Assembly: GCF_024171955.1 (NCBI RefSeq)
Contig: NZ_JAMTCS010000004.1
Location: forward strand, 186,001 to 250,000
Direction of reading: 5' to 3'
Length of the DNA: 64,000 nucleotides
Source of the DNA: Promicromonospora thailandica
Lineage (GTDB): Bacteria; Actinomycetota; Actinomycetes; Actinomycetales; Cellulomonadaceae
Shown in pieces: positions 1 to 9,237 of the stretch. The position numbers were made by a program, and so were the translations under genes. The notes under the pieces were generated by a model. The model made no database searches, was not told the DNA's origin, and saw only the letters and a list, made by a program, of their open reading frames with translations. Positions within the stretch are counted from its first letter, which is position 1, and every line of letters starts with the position of its first letter.

Positions 1-34
1 CGGTCCGCTTCTGGTGAGCAAGGGTGGGCCGGTG

Positions 35-460
35 TCAGGCCGCCATGCGGAGCGGGGGGTGGCCCGGCTCCTCGACGGGGTCAGGGGCGGGGGTGCTCCG
101 GCGGCGGCGCGTCGCCAGCACCCCGGCCGACGCCGCGGCGAACGAGACGACGCCGAACCCCGTGGACCAGGCGTCCAGCTCGGCCGTGACCGCGAAGGCG
201 ACGACGGCCGCGGCGGGCACGGCCAGACCGATCGGCAGCGAGAACCGGGCCAGCCGCAGGGCGCGGGCCATGCGGGCGACGCTCCAGCCGACCGCGGCCC
301 ACGTCATGAAGGTCAGGGCCGCGCCGCCGAACGACGCGAACAGCTCGCCGGCGTTCTGCGCGCCGGTCGGGGGCCCGAACCAGAAGAGCTCCGTGGTCGC
401 GACGAGCGCCAGGAACCCGACGACCGCGACCGCACCGGTCGCGAGAGAGCGTGTCAACAC
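35..460 (-). CDS. Small four-helix membrane protein, function unknown
   Basis: The 141-residue product has about four hydrophobic segments (roughly residues 5-22, 40-58, 72-92 and 95-115), then an arginine-rich and proline-rich tail that would sit in the cytoplasm. I recognise no family motif. The start is a GTG whose reading begins MLTRSLATG. Upstream on the same strand lies a TATAAA-like hexamer (508-513), which may be a promoter -10 element, but no good -35 is visible. It is followed by nothing on its strand within the window. The call as a real gene rests on codon pattern and on the clean alternation of membrane helices; overlapping frames are arginine-rich shadows. Confidence 0.65.
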   Translation of the reverse strand: MLTRSLATGAVAVVGFLALVATTELFWFGPPTGAQNAGELFASFGGAALTFMTWAAVGWSVARMARALRLARFSLPIGLAVPAAAVVAFAVTAELDAWSTGFGVVSFAAASAGVLATRRRRSTPAPDPVEEPGHPPLRMAA

Positions 461-627
461 TCGGCCTCCGCACTGAGGGACTGCGCCGGGCTTTCCTGGC
501 GCGCCCCTTTATACCAAGTCGTTACCCCGCGATCACAGCGCGGTACCTTCGTTTCACCCGCGCCTGACCACCTGTAGGCGCAGGCCGCCGCCCCCTGGCG
601 CCCTGTGCCGGACCACCGGCGCCCGTC

Positions 628-2049
628 TCAGAGCGCCTGCACGATCAGCTCCACCTGCTCCTTCGCGTCTCCGAACAGCATGGCTGTGTTCTCACGGAAG
701 AACAACGGGTTCTGCACGCCCGCGTAGCCCGTGGCCATGGACCGTTTGAAGACCACCACCTCCTGAGCCTGCCACACCTCGAGCACCGGCATGCCCGCGA
801 TGGGCGAGCCGGGGTCGTCCTGCGCGGCCGGGTTGACCGTGTCGTTGGCGCCGATCACGAGCACGACGTCGGTCGCGGGGAAGTCGCCGTTGATCTCGTC
901 CATGCCGAGCACCTGGTCGTACGGCACCTTGGCCTCGGCGAGCAGCACGTTCATGTGCCCGGGCAGGCGCCCCGCCACGGGGTGGATGCCGAACCGGACG
1001 GTGGTGCCACGCGCCGTGAGCCGGGCGACGAGGTCCGCGACCGGGTACTGGGCCTTCGCCACGGCCATGCCGTAGCCCGGCACCACGATCACCGAGCGCG
1101 CGGCGGTGAGCCGGTCGGCCACCTCGAGCGCCGTCGTCTCGCGGTAGGTGCCCGGCTCGACCGGGCCGCCCGGTGCGGCGGCGCCGGTCTCCGCGCCGAA
1201 CCCGCCCAGGATCACGCTCACGAAGGACCGGTTCATCGCCCGGCACATGAGATAGCTGAGGATGGCACCCGAGGAGCCGACCAGCGCCCCGGTGATGATC
1301 AGCAGGTCGTTGCCCAGCATGAAGCCCGCCGCGGCAGCCGCCCACCCGGAGTAGGAGTTCAGCATCGAGACGACGACGGGCATGTCGCCTCCGCCGATCG
1401 CCGCCACCAGGTGCCAGCCCAGGGCCAGCGCCACCAGCGTCATGAGCAGCAGCGGCACCAGGCCGACCGCGGGCGCCGTCAGGAACCACCAGAGCAGCCC
1501 GCCGCAGGCCACGACGGCGGCGAGGTTGAGCCAGTTGCGGCCGGGCAGGAGCAGCGGCGAGGAGCGCAGCCGCGCCGAGAGCTTGCCGAACGCCACCACC
1601 GAGCCCGTGAGGGTCACGGCGCCGATCAGCACACCCAGGAAGACCTCGACCAGGTGCACCGTGCCGCCGGCCCCCGGCGTCGCGGGCTCCGTGAGGTAGG
1701 ACCCGAAGCCCACCAGCACGGCCGCCGCGCCGACGAACGAGTGGAGCAGCGCGATGAGCTCCGGCATCTGGGTCATCTCGACCGTGCGGGCCCGCCAGGT
1801 GCCGACGGCGGCGCCGACCAGGAGCACCAGCAGGATCAGCCCCGCCGTCACCCCGACGGGCCGCTCGGACCGGACCAGCGCCAGGGCGACCGTCGCGGCG
1901 AGCGCGAGCACCATGCCGCACATGCCGAGCAGCACGCCGCGGCGCGCCGTCTCCTGCCGCGACAGGCCGGCGAGCGACAGCACGAACAGCACGCCCGCCA
2001 CGAGATACACGGCCTGCACCACCGACTCCACGCTCATCCCCGTGCTCAT
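628..2049 (-). CDS. pntB: NAD(P) transhydrogenase subunit beta
   Basis: PntB is the membrane and NADP(H)-binding subunit of the proton-translocating transhydrogenase, which transfers hydride between NADH and NADP+ using the proton gradient. The 473-residue product has about eight or nine hydrophobic helices in its first 270 residues and a soluble domain III after about residue 295. That domain carries the family signatures [10 protein letters not shown] and [14 protein letters not shown], which form the NADP site. I start it at the ATG at 2049 because this overlaps the pntA stop in an ATGA junction, implying translational coupling; the open frame runs further upstream only as antisense to pntA coding. 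Length matches the family. It probably balances NADPH for biosynthesis. Confidence 0.95.
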   Translation of the reverse strand: MSTGMSVESVVQAVYLVAGVLFVLSLAGLSRQETARRGVLLGMCGMVLALAATVALALVRSERPVGVTAGLILLVLLVGAAVGTWRARTVEMTQMPELIALLHSFVGAAAVLVGFGSYLTEPATPGAGGTVHLVEVFLGVLIGAVTLTGSVVAFGKLSARLRSSPLLLPGRNWLNLAAVVACGGLLWWFLTAPAVGLVPLLLMTLVALALGWHLVAAIGGGDMPVVVSMLNSYSGWAAAAAGFMLGNDLLIITGALVGSSGAILSYLMCRAMNRSFVSVILGGFGAETGAAAPGGPVEPGTYRETTALEVADRLTAARSVIVVPGYGMAVAKAQYPVADLVARLTARGTTVRFGIHPVAGRLPGHMNVLLAEAKVPYDQVLGMDEINGDFPATDVVLVIGANDTVNPAAQDDPGSPIAGMPVLEVWQAQEVVVFKRSMATGYAGVQNPLFFRENTAMLFGDAKEQVELIVQAL

Positions 2050-3626
2050 CGCCCGCTCCCCTCGCCGGCACCGCCGCGGTGGAACATGCCGAGCATGCGG
2101 TGCGTGACCAGGAAGCCACCGAAGATGTTGATGCTCGCCACCGCCGAGGCCAGCACGGCCAACGTCGTCACCACCGGGTCCGACGAGCCGATCTGGAGCA
2201 TGCCGCCGACGAGGATGATCCCCGAGATGGCGTTGGTCTGGGACATCAGCGGGGTGTGCAGTGCGTGGGTGACGTGCGAGATCACGTAGAACCCGACCAC
2301 GACGGCCAGCGCCAGCACCGTGAAGTGCGCGGCCTGGTCCGGCGGGGAGGCCGCCACCGCGAGCACCCCGAGCACGGCCGCGACCGCGAGCAGGACGACG
2401 CGGCCGGCCGGCCGCCGCGCCCGGGCCGGCGCCGGGGCGGCCGCCGCGGGGGCCGCCCCGGAGGCAGCGGCACCCGGCCCTTCGGCGACCGCCGCCCCCG
2501 CCGAGACCGCGACCGGCGGGGGCGGCCACAGCACCTCGCCGTCGCGGGCCACGGTCATGCCGCGCACCACGACGTCGTCCAGGTCGAGCACGAGCCGCCC
2601 GTCCTCGTCCGGCGTGCCGAGCTGGACCAGGTTGGCCACGGCGGTGCCGAGCAGCTCGGAGGTGTGCCGGGGCATGCGGTCAGGCAGGTCGGTGTACCCG
2701 AGCACCACCACGCCGTTGTCGCTCACGACGCGCTCGCCGGGCACCGTCAGCTCGCAGTTGCCGCCGCCGGGCGCGGCCAGGTCCACGACGACGCTGCCGG
2801 GGCGCATGCCCGCGACCATCTCGGCGGTGATCGTGGTGGGCGCGGTGCCGCGCACGAGCGCCGTCGTGACCACGACGTCGGCCCCTGCGGTCTCGGCCGC
2901 GTACGCGCGCAGGGCCGCGGCCTCCTGGTCGGCCGTGAGCGCCTGGGCGTAACCGTCGGCGCTGACCTGCTGGGCCGCGTCGTCGGCCCGGACCACCGTG
3001 GCCCCCATGGACTCGATCTGCTCGGCCGCCTCCGGTCGCACGTCGAAGGCGCGCACCTGCGCGCCGAGGCTGCCGGCCGCGCCGATGGCCGCGAGCCCGG
3101 CCACGCCCGCGCCGATGACGAAGACGGTGGCGGGGGGCGTGGTGCCCGCCGCGGTGACCTGGCCGGAGAACATCCCGCCGAACTCGGCCGCCGCCTCGAC
3201 CACGGCGCGGTACCCCGCGACGTTCGACAGCGCGCTCAGCACGTCCAGCGACTGCGCGCGGGAGATGCGCGGCACGGCGTCCAGCGCGAGGGCGGTCACG
3301 CCGCGGTCCGCGAGCTCGGCCAGCAGCTCGGGCCGCGCGGCCGGCGACATCTGGGCGATCAGCACCGCGCCGGGCCGCAGGGCCGCCGGACCGGGTGCCG
3401 CGAGCGACGCGGGGGCGCGGGTCACGGCCACCACGTCTGCGGCCCAGGCCTCGGCGTCCGGCACGACCGAGGCCCCCGCCGCCGCGTAGGCCGCGTCGGG
3501 GAAGCCTGCCCCCGCGCCGGCCCCCGCCGCGACCGCGACCTCGTAGCCCAGGCCGACCAGCCGGGCCGCGGTCGTCGGGGTGGCGGGCACGAGCGGTCCG
3601 CCGTCGTCCGGTATGCCGATGCGCAT
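2046..3626 (-). CDS. pntA: NAD(P) transhydrogenase subunit alpha (fused alpha1/alpha2)
   Basis: This 526-residue subunit carries the NAD(H)-binding domain I and a C-terminal membrane part. The Rossmann signature [20 protein letters not shown] lies near residue 170 and is followed by [11 protein letters not shown], as in other PntA proteins. [22 protein letters not shown] near residue 130 is also typical. After an Ala/Pro-rich linker (about residues 370-405) come about four helices, ending with [15 protein letters not shown]. It is therefore the fused form rather than split PntAA/PntAB. The very N-terminus ([10 protein letters not shown]) lacks the usual KE-x-x-x-x-E-x-RVA pattern. The start is set at the ATG at 3626 because GAGGAGG lies six bases upstream; an in-frame GTG at 3644 has no such site. 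Confidence 0.94.
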   Translation of the reverse strand: MRIGIPDDGGPLVPATPTTAARLVGLGYEVAVAAGAGAGAGFPDAAYAAAGASVVPDAEAWAADVVAVTRAPASLAAPGPAALRPGAVLIAQMSPAARPELLAELADRGVTALALDAVPRISRAQSLDVLSALSNVAGYRAVVEAAAEFGGMFSGQVTAAGTTPPATVFVIGAGVAGLAAIGAAGSLGAQVRAFDVRPEAAEQIESMGATVVRADDAAQQVSADGYAQALTADQEAAALRAYAAETAGADVVVTTALVRGTAPTTITAEMVAGMRPGSVVVDLAAPGGGNCELTVPGERVVSDNGVVVLGYTDLPDRMPRHTSELLGTAVANLVQLGTPDEDGRLVLDLDDVVVRGMTVARDGEVLWPPPPVAVSAGAAVAEGPGAAASGAAPAAAAPAPARARRPAGRVVLLAVAAVLGVLAVAASPPDQAAHFTVLALAVVVGFYVISHVTHALHTPLMSQTNAISGIILVGGMLQIGSSDPVVTTLAVLASAVASINIFGGFLVTHRMLGMFHRGGAGEGSGR

Positions 3627-3711
3627 GTGACCCTCCTCGCTCACGTGCGCAACCTACCCTGTGCCTCCGACACGCCCCGGCCGCGGGGCGACACGCCCGG
3701 CGGGCCCCGCC

Positions 3712-4980
3712 TCAGGCCGAGACGACCGGCCGCGGGAACGTGACCGGCAGGCTCACCGGCTGCCGGATCCACAGGGCGCGCTCCCAGGTGACCTCCGCCG
3801 CCGGCACCCGGAGCGTGAGGTCCAGGCGGCGCAGCACCGTCTCGACGGCGATCCGCGCGATCACCCGGGCGGTCCGGGGCGCCGGGCAGGCGTGCGGCCC
3901 GGTGCCGAACGAGACGTGGGCACGACTGCCGACGTGGTCCCACGGGTCGCCCGTGTCCGTGCGCGGGTCGGTGTTGGCGGCGTGGATCGCGAGCACGAGC
4001 GGGTCCCCCGCCGCGACCACCTTGTCGCCCAGCACGATCTCCTGGCGCGCGAACCGCGGCAGCGTGTGGATCGTGGGTGTCGAGCGCGCCAGCACCTCGT
4101 CCATGGCGTGGTCCAGGTCCATCCGGCCGCCGTGCAGCCGGCCGGAGAAGCGCGCGTCGGTCAGGGCACGCAGCAGGGTCTGCCCCACCCAGGCGGTGAG
4201 CGTCAGGTTGCCGGAGTAGGCCACCACGAGCAGGGAGTGCGCCACCTCGACGTCGTCCCGCAGGTTCGGGTGCGCGACCAGCGCGCTGGCGAGGTCGCGC
4301 CGCGGGCGGGCGCGCCGCGCCGCCGCGAGCGCCACCAGCATGCGGTCCACCTCGGCCACGGCCTCGGCCGCACCGGGGCGGCCGCCCGCGACGAGGCGCG
4401 TGAGGTCGAAGAGGCGCTGCCCGTCCTCGGGGTCGAACCCGATCATGTCGGCGACGACGAGCAGCGGGATCATCGACGCGTACTCGAGCATGAGGTCGGC
4501 ACGCCCGCGGTCCTCGAACCGGTCGATGAGCAGGGTGCAGAAGGTACGGGTGCGGGCGGCGGTGATGCTCTCGGAGAGCTGCTCGAAGGCGTCGTCGAGC
4601 GGCACGCGCAGGCGTCGCCGCAGCGCCCCGTCGGTGTGGTTGGCGGCGAGGCGCTGGTGGGACGTGAGCACGGGGCGCAGGCCGGACCCCGGCGGCAGGC
4701 CACCGCGGGCGTGCCCGTTCCACGTGCGGGGGTCGGTGGCGAAGAGGTGCTCGCCCCGCATCACCTCGTAGACGAGCCGCTGGCCCAGGACGAGCCAGGC
4801 GGGGACGCCCGGTTCCAGCTCGACGGGGGCCACCTCGCCCCAGTCGCGCTCGAGCTCGTCGTAGAGCTCGCGGGGGTCGGGCAGCGCCGACGCCTCCACC
4901 AGGGATCTCAGGGGGACGACACCGGACAGACCGTCAAGCCGAAGCACTTGCCCGATATGCCCGGGTTCAGGTATTTTCAT
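3712..4980 (-). CDS. Cytochrome P450 with degenerate ExxR motif
   Basis: The 422-residue product ends with a recognisable haem loop, FGTGPHACPAPRTAR, with the haem-ligating cysteine at residue 365. The K-helix, where P450s have the nearly invariant ExxR, reads MDEVLARSTP, so the arginine position is Ala298 and an Arg sits one residue later. The I-helix reads AYSGNLTLTAW in place of the usual AGxET/DT, so the acid-alcohol pair is also missing. Similar loss of ExxR is known for Streptomyces CYP157 proteins, whose haem loop also contains GPHACPA, but the conservon partner genes (cvnA-D) are absent here. No ferredoxin or reductase gene is adjacent. It is divergent from the IclR gene at 5204. Substrate unknown. 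Confidence 0.88.
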   Translation of the reverse strand: MKIPEPGHIGQVLRLDGLSGVVPLRSLVEASALPDPRELYDELERDWGEVAPVELEPGVPAWLVLGQRLVYEVMRGEHLFATDPRTWNGHARGGLPPGSGLRPVLTSHQRLAANHTDGALRRRLRVPLDDAFEQLSESITAARTRTFCTLLIDRFEDRGRADLMLEYASMIPLLVVADMIGFDPEDGQRLFDLTRLVAGGRPGAAEAVAEVDRMLVALAAARRARPRRDLASALVAHPNLRDDVEVAHSLLVVAYSGNLTLTAWVGQTLLRALTDARFSGRLHGGRMDLDHAMDEVLARSTPTIHTLPRFARQEIVLGDKVVAAGDPLVLAIHAANTDPRTDTGDPWDHVGSRAHVSFGTGPHACPAPRTARVIARIAVETVLRRLDLTLRVPAAEVTWERALWIRQPVSLPVTFPRPVVSA

Positions 4981-5155
4981 GGATCCACCACTCTGTGCAG
5001 TCGTCCTCGATCGCCCAGGGTGAACCCACCCGTGTCGCTGTCGCAGTCGTGACCACGGCCCCCGCCGTGGCTACCATGTCTGCGAGGGCATACACTGTCG
5101 CACCCTCGAACCACCCTGTCGAGACCCATCCGGGTGGTGCCACAGCCACCCGGCG

Positions 5156-5195
5156 GGCACCACCGACGAGCAAGGCGGCACCACCGACGAGCAAG
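5156..5195. repeat. Two 19-bp direct repeats upstream of the IclR start
   Basis: The 19-base unit GGCACCACCGACGAGCAAG occurs at 5156-5174 and again at 5177-5195, a period of 21 bases or two helical turns. It ends just before the ribosome-binding run and the GTG start of the IclR gene. Two further inverted pairs lie upstream: CCACGG/CCGTGG near 5054-5071, and ACCACCC/GGGTGGT in 5111-5138. The repeat could be an autoregulatory site or the product of local slippage; the sequence alone does not decide. Confidence 0.6.
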
Positions 5196-5203
5196 GGGGG
5201 CAC

Positions 5204-5962
5204 GTGACTCTGTACTCCGAGCGGGAACGCCCGGACGACCTGGTGCAGAGCGTCGCGCGCGCCCTCCGGGTCCTCGAGGTGGTCACCCGGTCGCCAGGCC
5301 TGCCCGTCAAGGCCATCGCCCGGCGCAGCGGCCTCAACCTCTCCACCACGTACCACCTGGTGCGGACGCTCGCGTACGCGGGCTACGTCGCGCGGCTCAA
5401 GGACGGCACGTACGACGTCGGCGAGCAGGTGAGCAACCGCTTCTACGAGCAGCTCGGCTCGCTCGGCCGCGGTCCCGACACCCGCGAGGTGCTGCGCCAC
5501 CTCGCCCAGAGCACCGGGTACAGCGCCTACCTGGGCCGCATCAGCGCGGGGCGCGTCGTCGTCGTCGACTACGCGGAGGCACCGGGCTCGCCCTACCTCG
5601 AGGACCTGGAGCGCGGGCTGGACGTCTCCGCCCACGCCACCGCGCTCGGCAAGGCCCTGCTGCTCGGCATGTCCCGCCGCGAGCGCCACGAGCTCGTGGT
5701 CGAGGCCGGGCTGCGCAAGTTCACGCCGCGCACCGCCACGGACATCACGGCGCTCGACGGGCAGCTCGCCCGCATGCGGCCGGACGCGGTGGTCGAGGAG
5801 CACGGCGAGTTCCGCGACGGCATCACGTGCGCCGCGCACCTCGTGCCCCGCCGGCACGGCGAGGCGGCGTGGGCCGTGGGGCTCACTGTGCCCGACGAGA
5901 TGGTCCCCCAGCACGCCCGCCGCGAGCTCCGCCTGGTGGCGAGCGATCTGGCCGGCGCCTGA
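5204..5962 (+). CDS. IclR-family transcriptional regulator
   Basis: The 252-residue protein has an N-terminal winged helix-turn-helix (about residues 12-75, including KAIARRSGLNLSTTYHLVRTL) and a C-terminal effector-binding domain typical of IclR proteins (SAHATALGKALLLGM, then FRDGITCAAHLVP). The GTG start follows AAGGGGGG at a sensible spacing. It is transcribed away from the P450 gene, so it may control that gene as well as itself. The gene after it is convergent, with a gap of four bases, so it is monocistronic. The effector is unknown. Confidence 0.9.
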   Translation: MTLYSERERPDDLVQSVARALRVLEVVTRSPGLPVKAIARRSGLNLSTTYHLVRTLAYAGYVARLKDGTYDVGEQVSNRFYEQLGSLGRGPDTREVLRHLAQSTGYSAYLGRISAGRVVVVDYAEAPGSPYLEDLERGLDVSAHATALGKALLLGMSRRERHELVVEAGLRKFTPRTATDITALDGQLARMRPDAVVEEHGEFRDGITCAAHLVPRRHGEAAWAVGLTVPDEMVPQHARRELRLVASDLAGA

Positions 5963-5966
5963 GCGG

Positions 5967-6899
5967 TCAGACCGCACGAGCGCTGCCGGACCGCGGCACG
6001 CACAGCGTGAGCGCCTCGCGGTGCGCCTCGACCGTGAGCGGCACGGCGCCCACCGGCTCGCCGTCGGCGTAGGCCACCAGGCCCGCCGGCCCCTCGAGCC
6101 GGAGCGCGGACGTCCGCAGCGTCGTGACCCCGGGCCGCCCGACGTGGTCGCCCGCCTTGACGAGGGCGTCGAACGCGAGCACCCGGAACCGGCCCACGGC
6201 CTCGATCAGCGTGACGTCGAGCAGCCCGTCGGAGGGCTCGGCGTCCGGGCAGATCGGCACGCCGCCGCCGTAGTACCGGGTGAGGCCGACCGCGAGCATG
6301 TAGCCGTCGCGGTCCAGCCGCGGCGCGCCCGCGGGGTGCAGCCGGTAGCCGAACCGGCGCAGCCGCAGCCACTCCAGGTACACGGCCACCTTGTACCGGG
6401 CCGGCCCGGTGGGCCAGGTCATGCGGTTGGTGCGCTCGTTGGTCAGGGAGTCCAGGCCCGCGCACAGCACGGTGACGAAGTGCCGCACCGTGCCGTCGGC
6501 GGCCGTGACGGTCCCGGCGTCGACCCGCCGCCGGGCACCGTCGAGCGCGAGGTCGGCCGCGGCGGCGGCGTCGTGCAGGGGGATGCCGTGCTCGCGGGCC
6601 AGGTCGTTGCCCGTACCGCCCGGGATCACCGCGAGCGGTACGCCGGCGGCCAGCACCGGTCCGAGCACCGCCGAGACCGTGCCGTCGCCGCCGACCACCA
6701 CGAGCACGTCGGGCCGCTCCTCGACGGCGCGTCGCCCCAGCTCCACGGTCTCGCGCTCGCCGGCCCCCTCGTAGACCCGGACGACGGCGCCCCGCGCCCG
6801 CAGCCGCTCGACCGCGACCTGCCCGCTGTCCGCACCGGCCCCGCGCCCCGACACGGGGTTCACGAGCACGGCGACGTGCCCGCCTGACGGCTCTGTCAT
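5967..6899 (-). CDS. Diacylglycerol/lipid kinase family protein (DagK/YegS type)
   Basis: The 310-residue protein has the DAGK catalytic fold. The N-terminal VLVNPVSGRGAG and the nucleotide-binding GGDGT (about residues 87-91) are followed by IPGGTGNDLAREHGIP, the standard family pattern. A C-terminal beta domain contains PDAEPSDGLLDVTLIEA. Members phosphorylate diacylglycerol or related lipids with ATP at the membrane. It begins nine bases after the stop of the alkyl-DHAP-synthase-like gene on the same strand, so the two are very likely one transcript. The substrate could be an ordinary diacylglycerol, or an alkyl-acyl lipid if its neighbour makes ether bonds. Confidence 0.88.
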   Translation of the reverse strand: MTEPSGGHVAVLVNPVSGRGAGADSGQVAVERLRARGAVVRVYEGAGERETVELGRRAVEERPDVLVVVGGDGTVSAVLGPVLAAGVPLAVIPGGTGNDLAREHGIPLHDAAAAADLALDGARRRVDAGTVTAADGTVRHFVTVLCAGLDSLTNERTNRMTWPTGPARYKVAVYLEWLRLRRFGYRLHPAGAPRLDRDGYMLAVGLTRYYGGGVPICPDAEPSDGLLDVTLIEAVGRFRVLAFDALVKAGDHVGRPGVTTLRTSALRLEGPAGLVAYADGEPVGAVPLTVEAHREALTLCVPRSGSARAV

Positions 6900-6908
6900 G
6901 CGCGCAAC

Positions 6909-8531
6909 CTACCGGACCCGCGCGGGGGCGAGGAGCGCGCCCGGGTTCATGATCCCCGCGGGGTCGAGCTCGGCCCGCACGGCCCGGAGCATCCGCACGC
7001 CCGCCGGGCCGATCTCCTGCTCCAGCCACGGTGCGTGGTCCGTGCCCACGCCGTGGTGGTGGGTGATCATGCCGCCCGCCGCCATGATCGCGTCGTTGGT
7101 CCGGGCCTTGATCCGCAGCCAGGCGTCGAGCGGTTCGGGGCCCAGGCCCGCGATCACCGTGAAGTAGAGCGACGCGCCCGTCGGGTAGACGTGCGACACG
7201 TGGCACAGGATGCGGTGGCGCGCGTCGGCCCCGTCGAACCCCTGCGTCAGCGCGGAGGTGACGGAAGCCTTGAGTGCGCGCAGGTTCGACCAGGTCGTGG
7301 CCGTCTCCAGGGTCTCGCAGAACACGCCGTGCGCGAGCAGCGCGTCGCGCAGGTACGGCGCCTTGAAGCGGCCGTGGTCCCACGCGGCGGCGAGCCGGGG
7401 CGCGGCGGGCACGCCGCCCGCCTCCTGCAGCACGCGGCTCGTGGCCGCGCGACGCGCGGCCGCCAGGTCGGCGGGCCCCTCGTGCACGACGACGGCGGAG
7501 CACCCCTTCGTCAGCGCCCGGCCGATGCTGCCCACCTGCGCCAGCGACACCGCCGTCTCGGCCTCGTCGGACAGGCGGATCACGGTGGGCCCCGTGCCGA
7601 GCTGCGCGACCCGGCGCAGGCCGTCGGCGCCCGCCGCGAAGCCGCCGAACGTCCACGCGTCGAACAGGCGGGCTTCCGGCACGGGGTGCACCCGCACGCG
7701 GACCCGCGTGATCACGCCGAACGTGCCCTCCGAGCCGAGGAACCACCGCACCAGGTCGGGCCCCGCCGCCGAGCCGGGCGCACGGCCCAGGTCGAGCGTG
7801 CCCGTGGGGGTCACCACGCGCAGGCCCGTGACCATGGCGTCGAACCGCCCGTGGCCCGCCGAGCTCTGGCCCGAGGAGCGCAGCGCGGCGAACCCGCCGA
7901 GCGTCGCGAACTCGAAGCTCTGCGGGAAGTGCCCGAGCTCGAACCCTCGCTCCCCCAGCACCGCCTCGGCGGCGGGCGCCGTCGTGCCCGCGCCGAAGGT
8001 GGCCTCCTGGTCGACGTCGTCGAACGCGATCAGTCCGGACAGCCGGCGCAGGTCCAGGCTGACCACGCCGCGGTGCGGGCCCGCGTCGGGCTCCAGGCCG
8101 CCGGTGACCGCGGTGCCGCCGCCGAACGGCACCACCGCGAGGCCGCGCTCGCCCGCGACGGCCAGCACCGCCGCCACCTCGTCGTCCGTGCCCGGCAGCA
8201 CGACGGCGCCCGGCGCCGCCTGCTCGGTCTGCCGACGGCGCAGCAGGTCGGGCGTCGACTTGCCGCCCGCGTGCAGCAGCCGCACGTCGTGCCCCGTGCG
8301 CACGTGCTCCGCGCCGACCACGCCGGCCAGCGCCGCGAGGTCGGGGTCCGGCAGGGGCGGCGTGCTGATCCGGACGTCAGCGAGGTCGGGGCCGGGCGGC
8401 GCCTTGGGCACCCGGCCCAGCACCGCGCCGAGGAGCAGCTTCACGCCGCCCGGGAGGCCGTGGGCCCGGGCCGGGTCGCCCCAGCCGTCCCAGCGCATGT
8501 CGAGGCGCTCGTCCTGTGGCTGCGTGCTCAC
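6909..8531 (-). CDS. FAD-binding oxidase, alkyldihydroxyacetonephosphate-synthase-like
   Basis: This 540-residue flavoprotein is of the VAO/PCMH fold. The FAD-binding domain includes PFGGGTAVTGGLEP and FATLGGFAALRSSGQSSAGHG. Several features are specific to the alkyl-DHAP synthase (AGPS) branch: an N-terminal MRWDGWGD, HVSHVYPTGASLYF, and a triple-histidine MITHHHGVGTDHAPW near the C-terminus, which corresponds to the catalytic His tail of AGPS. AGPS exchanges the acyl chain of acyl-DHAP for a fatty alcohol to make ether lipids. Relatives of unknown substrate are common in actinobacteria, so the exact reaction is inferred. I start it at GTG 8531, which has GGAGG five bases upstream. It heads an operon with the lipid kinase and is divergent from the TetR gene. 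Confidence 0.85.
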   Translation of the reverse strand: MSTQPQDERLDMRWDGWGDPARAHGLPGGVKLLLGAVLGRVPKAPPGPDLADVRISTPPLPDPDLAALAGVVGAEHVRTGHDVRLLHAGGKSTPDLLRRRQTEQAAPGAVVLPGTDDEVAAVLAVAGERGLAVVPFGGGTAVTGGLEPDAGPHRGVVSLDLRRLSGLIAFDDVDQEATFGAGTTAPAAEAVLGERGFELGHFPQSFEFATLGGFAALRSSGQSSAGHGRFDAMVTGLRVVTPTGTLDLGRAPGSAAGPDLVRWFLGSEGTFGVITRVRVRVHPVPEARLFDAWTFGGFAAGADGLRRVAQLGTGPTVIRLSDEAETAVSLAQVGSIGRALTKGCSAVVVHEGPADLAAARRAATSRVLQEAGGVPAAPRLAAAWDHGRFKAPYLRDALLAHGVFCETLETATTWSNLRALKASVTSALTQGFDGADARHRILCHVSHVYPTGASLYFTVIAGLGPEPLDAWLRIKARTNDAIMAAGGMITHHHGVGTDHAPWLEQEIGPAGVRMLRAVRAELDPAGIMNPGALLAPARVR

Positions 8532-8561
8532 GGAGTCCTCCGGGTCGTCTCGGGTGAGGTG

Positions 8562-8596
8562 CGTTACAGTTTGACACAAGATGACAATTCGTAACG
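8562..8596. promoter_or_regulatory. Divergent operator/promoter of the TetR and flavoenzyme genes
   Basis: Arms CGTTACAGTTTG and CAATTCGTAACG form an imperfect palindrome (9 of 12 pairs) around an 11-base spacer. It lies between the flavoenzyme start at 8531 and overlaps the TetR start codon at 8581. A -10-like TACAGT sits at 8566-8571, ten bases before that ATG, and no ribosome-binding site precedes the ATG, which suggests a leaderless TetR mRNA. A TetR dimer bound here would block both directions. Confidence 0.5.
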
Positions 8597-9207
8597 ACCC
8601 CCCGGTGCGGCACGCCGACACCGCCACCACCGTCGCCCACCCTGCCGGCGCCGACCCGGTCGAGGCGCGCCTGCTGGAGGCCGCCTCCGAGCTGGTGGCC
8701 ACCCGCGGCACGCGCGGCCTGTCGATCGCGGAGCTCGCCCGCTCGGCCTCCGTCTCGCGCCCCACGGTCTACCGCCGCTGGGAGTCGGCCGACGACGTGC
8801 TGCGCGCCCTCGTCGCCCACCGCATGCAGCGGATCATCACGCAGGTCGGCCCGCAGGCCGCCGACCGCGCGACGCTCGTCGACAAGGTGGTCCGGTTCGG
8901 CGAAGCGTTCCACGCCGACCCCGTGCTCGCCCGCCTCCTGGAGGCCGAGCCCGAGGTCTTCACGCGCTACTCCTTCCAGCGGATCGGCCGGTCGCAGCGC
9001 GTGGTGCTCGAGTGGCTCGCCGCAGCGATCGCCGCGGGACAGGCCGGCGGAACGGTCCGCGCGGGCTCCGCCACCGACATGGCCGTCATGGTGCTGCTCG
9101 TCTCGCAGTCGGCGGTGCTCTCGCACAAGACGGTGACCACCGTCATCGACGCCGGGGCGCTGCGCACCGAGCTCGCCCGCACGCTCGACGGCTACCTCCG
9201 CCCCTGA
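8581..9207 (+). CDS. TetR-family transcriptional regulator
   Basis: The 208-residue protein has the TetR helix-turn-helix at about residues 38-68 (LSIAELARSASVSRPTVYRRW) and a helical ligand-binding domain ending VLSHKTVTTVIDAGALRTELARTLDGYLRP. It is followed after 30 bases by glpD on the same strand and is divergent from the AGPS-like gene, so it is the obvious local regulator of this lipid/glycerol-phosphate block. The start has no ribosome-binding site and could be leaderless; an in-frame GTG 21 bases downstream is an alternative. Confidence 0.9.
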   Translation: MTIRNDPPVRHADTATTVAHPAGADPVEARLLEAASELVATRGTRGLSIAELARSASVSRPTVYRRWESADDVLRALVAHRMQRIITQVGPQAADRATLVDKVVRFGEAFHADPVLARLLEAEPEVFTRYSFQRIGRSQRVVLEWLAAAIAAGQAGGTVRAGSATDMAVMVLLVSQSAVLSHKTVTTVIDAGALRTELARTLDGYLRP

Positions 9208-9237
9208 CCCCGTCGTCACCCACCGGAAGCAGGACCG

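Noticed and set aside
14-577. 187-codon plus-strand frame at the window start
   Set aside because: Arg/Gly/Pro-rich antisense of the membrane protein at 35-460, no motif.
3712-4980. Conservon P450 (cvnE)
   Set aside because: Motifs are similar, but no sensor kinase, roadblock protein, DUF742 or GTPase gene is adjacent.
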